From Pseudomonadota bacterium (lineage in GTDB: Bacteria; Pseudomonadota; Gammaproteobacteria; Xanthomonadales; Xanthomonadaceae): a stretch of 14,095 bases of DNA. Numbering within the stretch: position 1 is the first letter of the stretch; every line of letters starts with the position of its first letter. Below the pieces are notes generated by a model. It saw nothing but the letters and a program-made list of their open reading frames with translations. It did no database searches and had not been told where the DNA came from. This document shows, piece by piece, positions 13,025 through 14,095 of the stretch. The DNA is taken from assembly GCA_023423675.1 (NCBI GenBank), contig JAFAFD010000038.1, positions 1 through 14,095 on the forward strand, given 5' to 3'. A program made the translations under genes and the position numbers.

Positions 13025-13729
13025 TCACCAGGGCACGGTCTGGCCGCGCCAGTCGAGGAAGCTGCCGGACTGCGCCGGCGTGGCTGCATCGATCACCTCC
13101 AGCAGGCCGGCCACCGACGCCGCCGGGGTGACCTCGGCACCGGCGCCGCCCATGTCGGTCTGCACCCAGCCCGGATGCAGGCTGAGCACGCGGATGTCAC
13201 GGGCGGCCAGTGCATGTGCCAGCTGCGCGTTGAGCAGGTTCTGCGCGGCCTTGCTGGCGCCGTAGCTGGGCGAGCGGAACGCGCCCTGGCGGGTGATCGA
13301 GCCCATCACGCTGCTCAGGTTGGCGATGCGTGCGCCGTCGGCCAGCAGCGGCGCCACCGCCTCGCTGAGCAGGAACGGGCCGATCGCGTTGATGCGCAGG
13401 CTGTCTTCCAGCACTGCCTGGTCCAGATGCCCGAAGCGCTCGCCGGAGTGCAGCACGCCGGCGTTGTTGACCAGCAGGTCGATGCGGGCGTCGTCGCCCA
13501 ACACCAGCGGCAGTTCGCGCACCAGTTCGGCACGCGACTTCGGCTGTGCCACATCCAGTGGCAGCACGTGCAGGCGGCCGGGGTATTCGCCGGCCAGGGT
13601 GTTCAGCGCGGTGGCCTTGCCCGGCTGCCGGCAGGTGGCGATGACGTGGTCGCCGGCGGCCAGCAGTTGCCGGCAGAACTCCAGGCCGATGCCGCGATTG
13701 GCGCCGGTGACAAGGACATTGCGTGGCAT
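13025..13729 (-). CDS. Short-chain dehydrogenase, C-factor (CsgA)-like
   Basis: A 234-residue classical short-chain dehydrogenase/reductase. The nucleotide-binding motif is TGANRGIG (8-15), followed by LDV (58-60), NNAG (88-91), the catalytic S139/S140, Y156 and K160 (YGASK), and the HPGWVQTDMGG segment (185-195). The last, with the following VTPAASVAGLLEVI, resembles the Myxococcus C-factor CsgA and its widespread proteobacterial relatives. The substrate is unknown; the catalytic set is intact, so it should be an active NAD(P)-dependent oxidoreductase. GGGAG lies at good spacing before the ATG. It precedes trmL by nine bases and diverges from an M16 protease gene across 98 bases. Confidence 0.9.
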   Translation of the reverse strand: MPRNVLVTGANRGIGLEFCRQLLAAGDHVIATCRQPGKATALNTLAGEYPGRLHVLPLDVAQPKSRAELVRELPLVLGDDARIDLLVNNAGVLHSGERFGHLDQAVLEDSLRINAIGPFLLSEAVAPLLADGARIANLSSVMGSITRQGAFRSPSYGASKAAQNLLNAQLAHALAARDIRVLSLHPGWVQTDMGGAGAEVTPAASVAGLLEVIDAATPAQSGSFLDWRGQTVPW

Positions 13730-13757
13730 CGGGTGCTCCCGGCGTGGCTTCCGGCCT

Positions 13758-13763
13758 AGTGTA
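13758..13763 (-). promoter_or_regulatory. Possible -10 element for the dehydrogenase-trmL transcript
   Basis: On the minus strand the sequence reads TACACT (four of six consensus matches), 28 bases before the dehydrogenase start codon. The position 17 bases further upstream reads TGTTAG, a poor -35. Confidence 0.35.
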
Positions 13764-13781
13764 TCGGCCGCCTGCCGCGGC

Positions 13782-13787
13782 TAACAT
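13782..13787 (+). promoter_or_regulatory. Possible -10 element for the M16 protease gene
   Basis: TAACAT (four of six consensus matches) lies 40 bases before the protease start codon. No clear -35 element is visible. It is within 20 bases of the opposing -10 candidate, so the two promoters would be back to back. Confidence 0.3.
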
Positions 13788-13827
13788 CGCTGGCTTGCCG
13801 TCCGGCACCACGCCCCAGGAGTTGTAC

Positions 13828-14095
13828 ATGACCCTGTTCCGCCCCGCTGCGCTCGCCCTTGCCCTCGCCACCGCGCTCTCCGCCGGTGCCTATTCCCCGC
13901 AGCTGCAGGCCGCGAACGCGCCGGTCGTCGACATCCCCTACGAGACCTTCACCCTGCCGAACGGCCTGCGGGTGGTCGTGCACACCGACCGCAAGGCCCC
14001 GATCGTGGCGGTGAACATCTGGTACCACGTGGGCAGCAAGAACGAGACCCCGGGCCGTACCGGTTTCGCGCACCTGTTCGAGCACCTGATGTTCC
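13828..14095 (+). CDS. M16-family zinc metalloprotease, exported (5' part only)
   Basis: The first 89 residues of a protease whose gene continues past the right edge. Residues 1-29 are a signal peptide (hydrophobic Ala/Leu core, LQA-AN cleavage), so the product is periplasmic or outer-membrane associated. The insulinase/pitrilysin-type N-terminal domain follows: FTLPNGLRVVVHTD, IVAVNIWYHVGSKNE, then the inverted zinc motif HLFEH (H82, E85, H86). The two histidines bind zinc and E85 is the catalytic base; the second zinc-binding glutamate would lie beyond the window. AGGAG precedes the ATG at 13828. Full-length xanthomonad relatives often have two M16 domains and may be paired with a second M16 gene, which cannot be checked here. 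Confidence 0.92.
   Translation, partial: MTLFRPAALALALATALSAGAYSPQLQAANAPVVDIPYETFTLPNGLRVVVHTDRKAPIVAVNIWYHVGSKNETPGRTGFAHLFEHLMF

Noticed and set aside
12836..13759. A 307-codon plus-strand frame opposite trmL and the dehydrogenase
   Set aside because: Both minus-strand genes have intact family motifs and ribosome sites; the frame is a compositional shadow.

Overview
The window looks like chromosomal DNA of a GC-rich gammaproteobacterium of the Xanthomonadaceae/Lysobacteraceae (Lysobacter, Luteimonas, Thermomonas, Pseudoxanthomonas or similar). The reasons are an Ax21-family outer-membrane protein, typical of xanthomonads; a hemD-hemX-hemY block; a rhodanese-secB-gpsA-(ax21)-trmL neighbourhood that matches part of the enterobacterial yibN-grxC-secB-gpsA-cysE-trmL order; and uniformly GC-rich coding sequence. 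I place it at family level only. No tRNA, rRNA, CRISPR, phage or insertion sequence was seen, and no gap between genes exceeds 300 bases.

Region 1 (1-5330) is the accessory part. Three closely spaced leftward genes encode a four-helix membrane protein with a possible cold-shock-like N-terminal domain, a lipoprotein, and an exported coiled-coil/beta protein. They are divergent from one large rightward gene whose product joins an OmpR/ToxR-type winged helix, a Ser/Thr kinase domain, one membrane helix and a TPR region predicted to lie in the periplasm. The 192-base divergent region holds an 8-base direct repeat at exactly 11-base spacing, the geometry of PhoB/OmpR operators. My inference is that these four genes form one envelope-sensing unit in which the kinase/DNA-binding protein controls the operon, itself, or both. 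This is the best candidate in the window for an undescribed system.

Region 2 (5364-8434, leftward) is hemD-hemX-hemY. HemD makes uroporphyrinogen III for tetrapyrrole synthesis; HemX and HemY are inner-membrane accessory proteins. A hotdog-fold thioesterase gene diverges from hemD with only 45 bases between the start codons, and a small lipoprotein gene follows it.

Region 3 (9472-11634, rightward) carries a membrane-anchored rhodanese, the export chaperone SecB, and glycerol-3-phosphate dehydrogenase GpsA. Between gpsA and the convergent ax21 lie three consecutive hairpins; the first is a near-perfect bidirectional terminator.

Region 4 (11808-14095) has ax21 (leftward), then trmL (tRNA wobble 2'-O-methyltransferase) and a C-factor-like short-chain dehydrogenase, probably cotranscribed leftward. 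The 5' end of a secreted M16 zinc-protease gene diverges from them and runs off the right edge.
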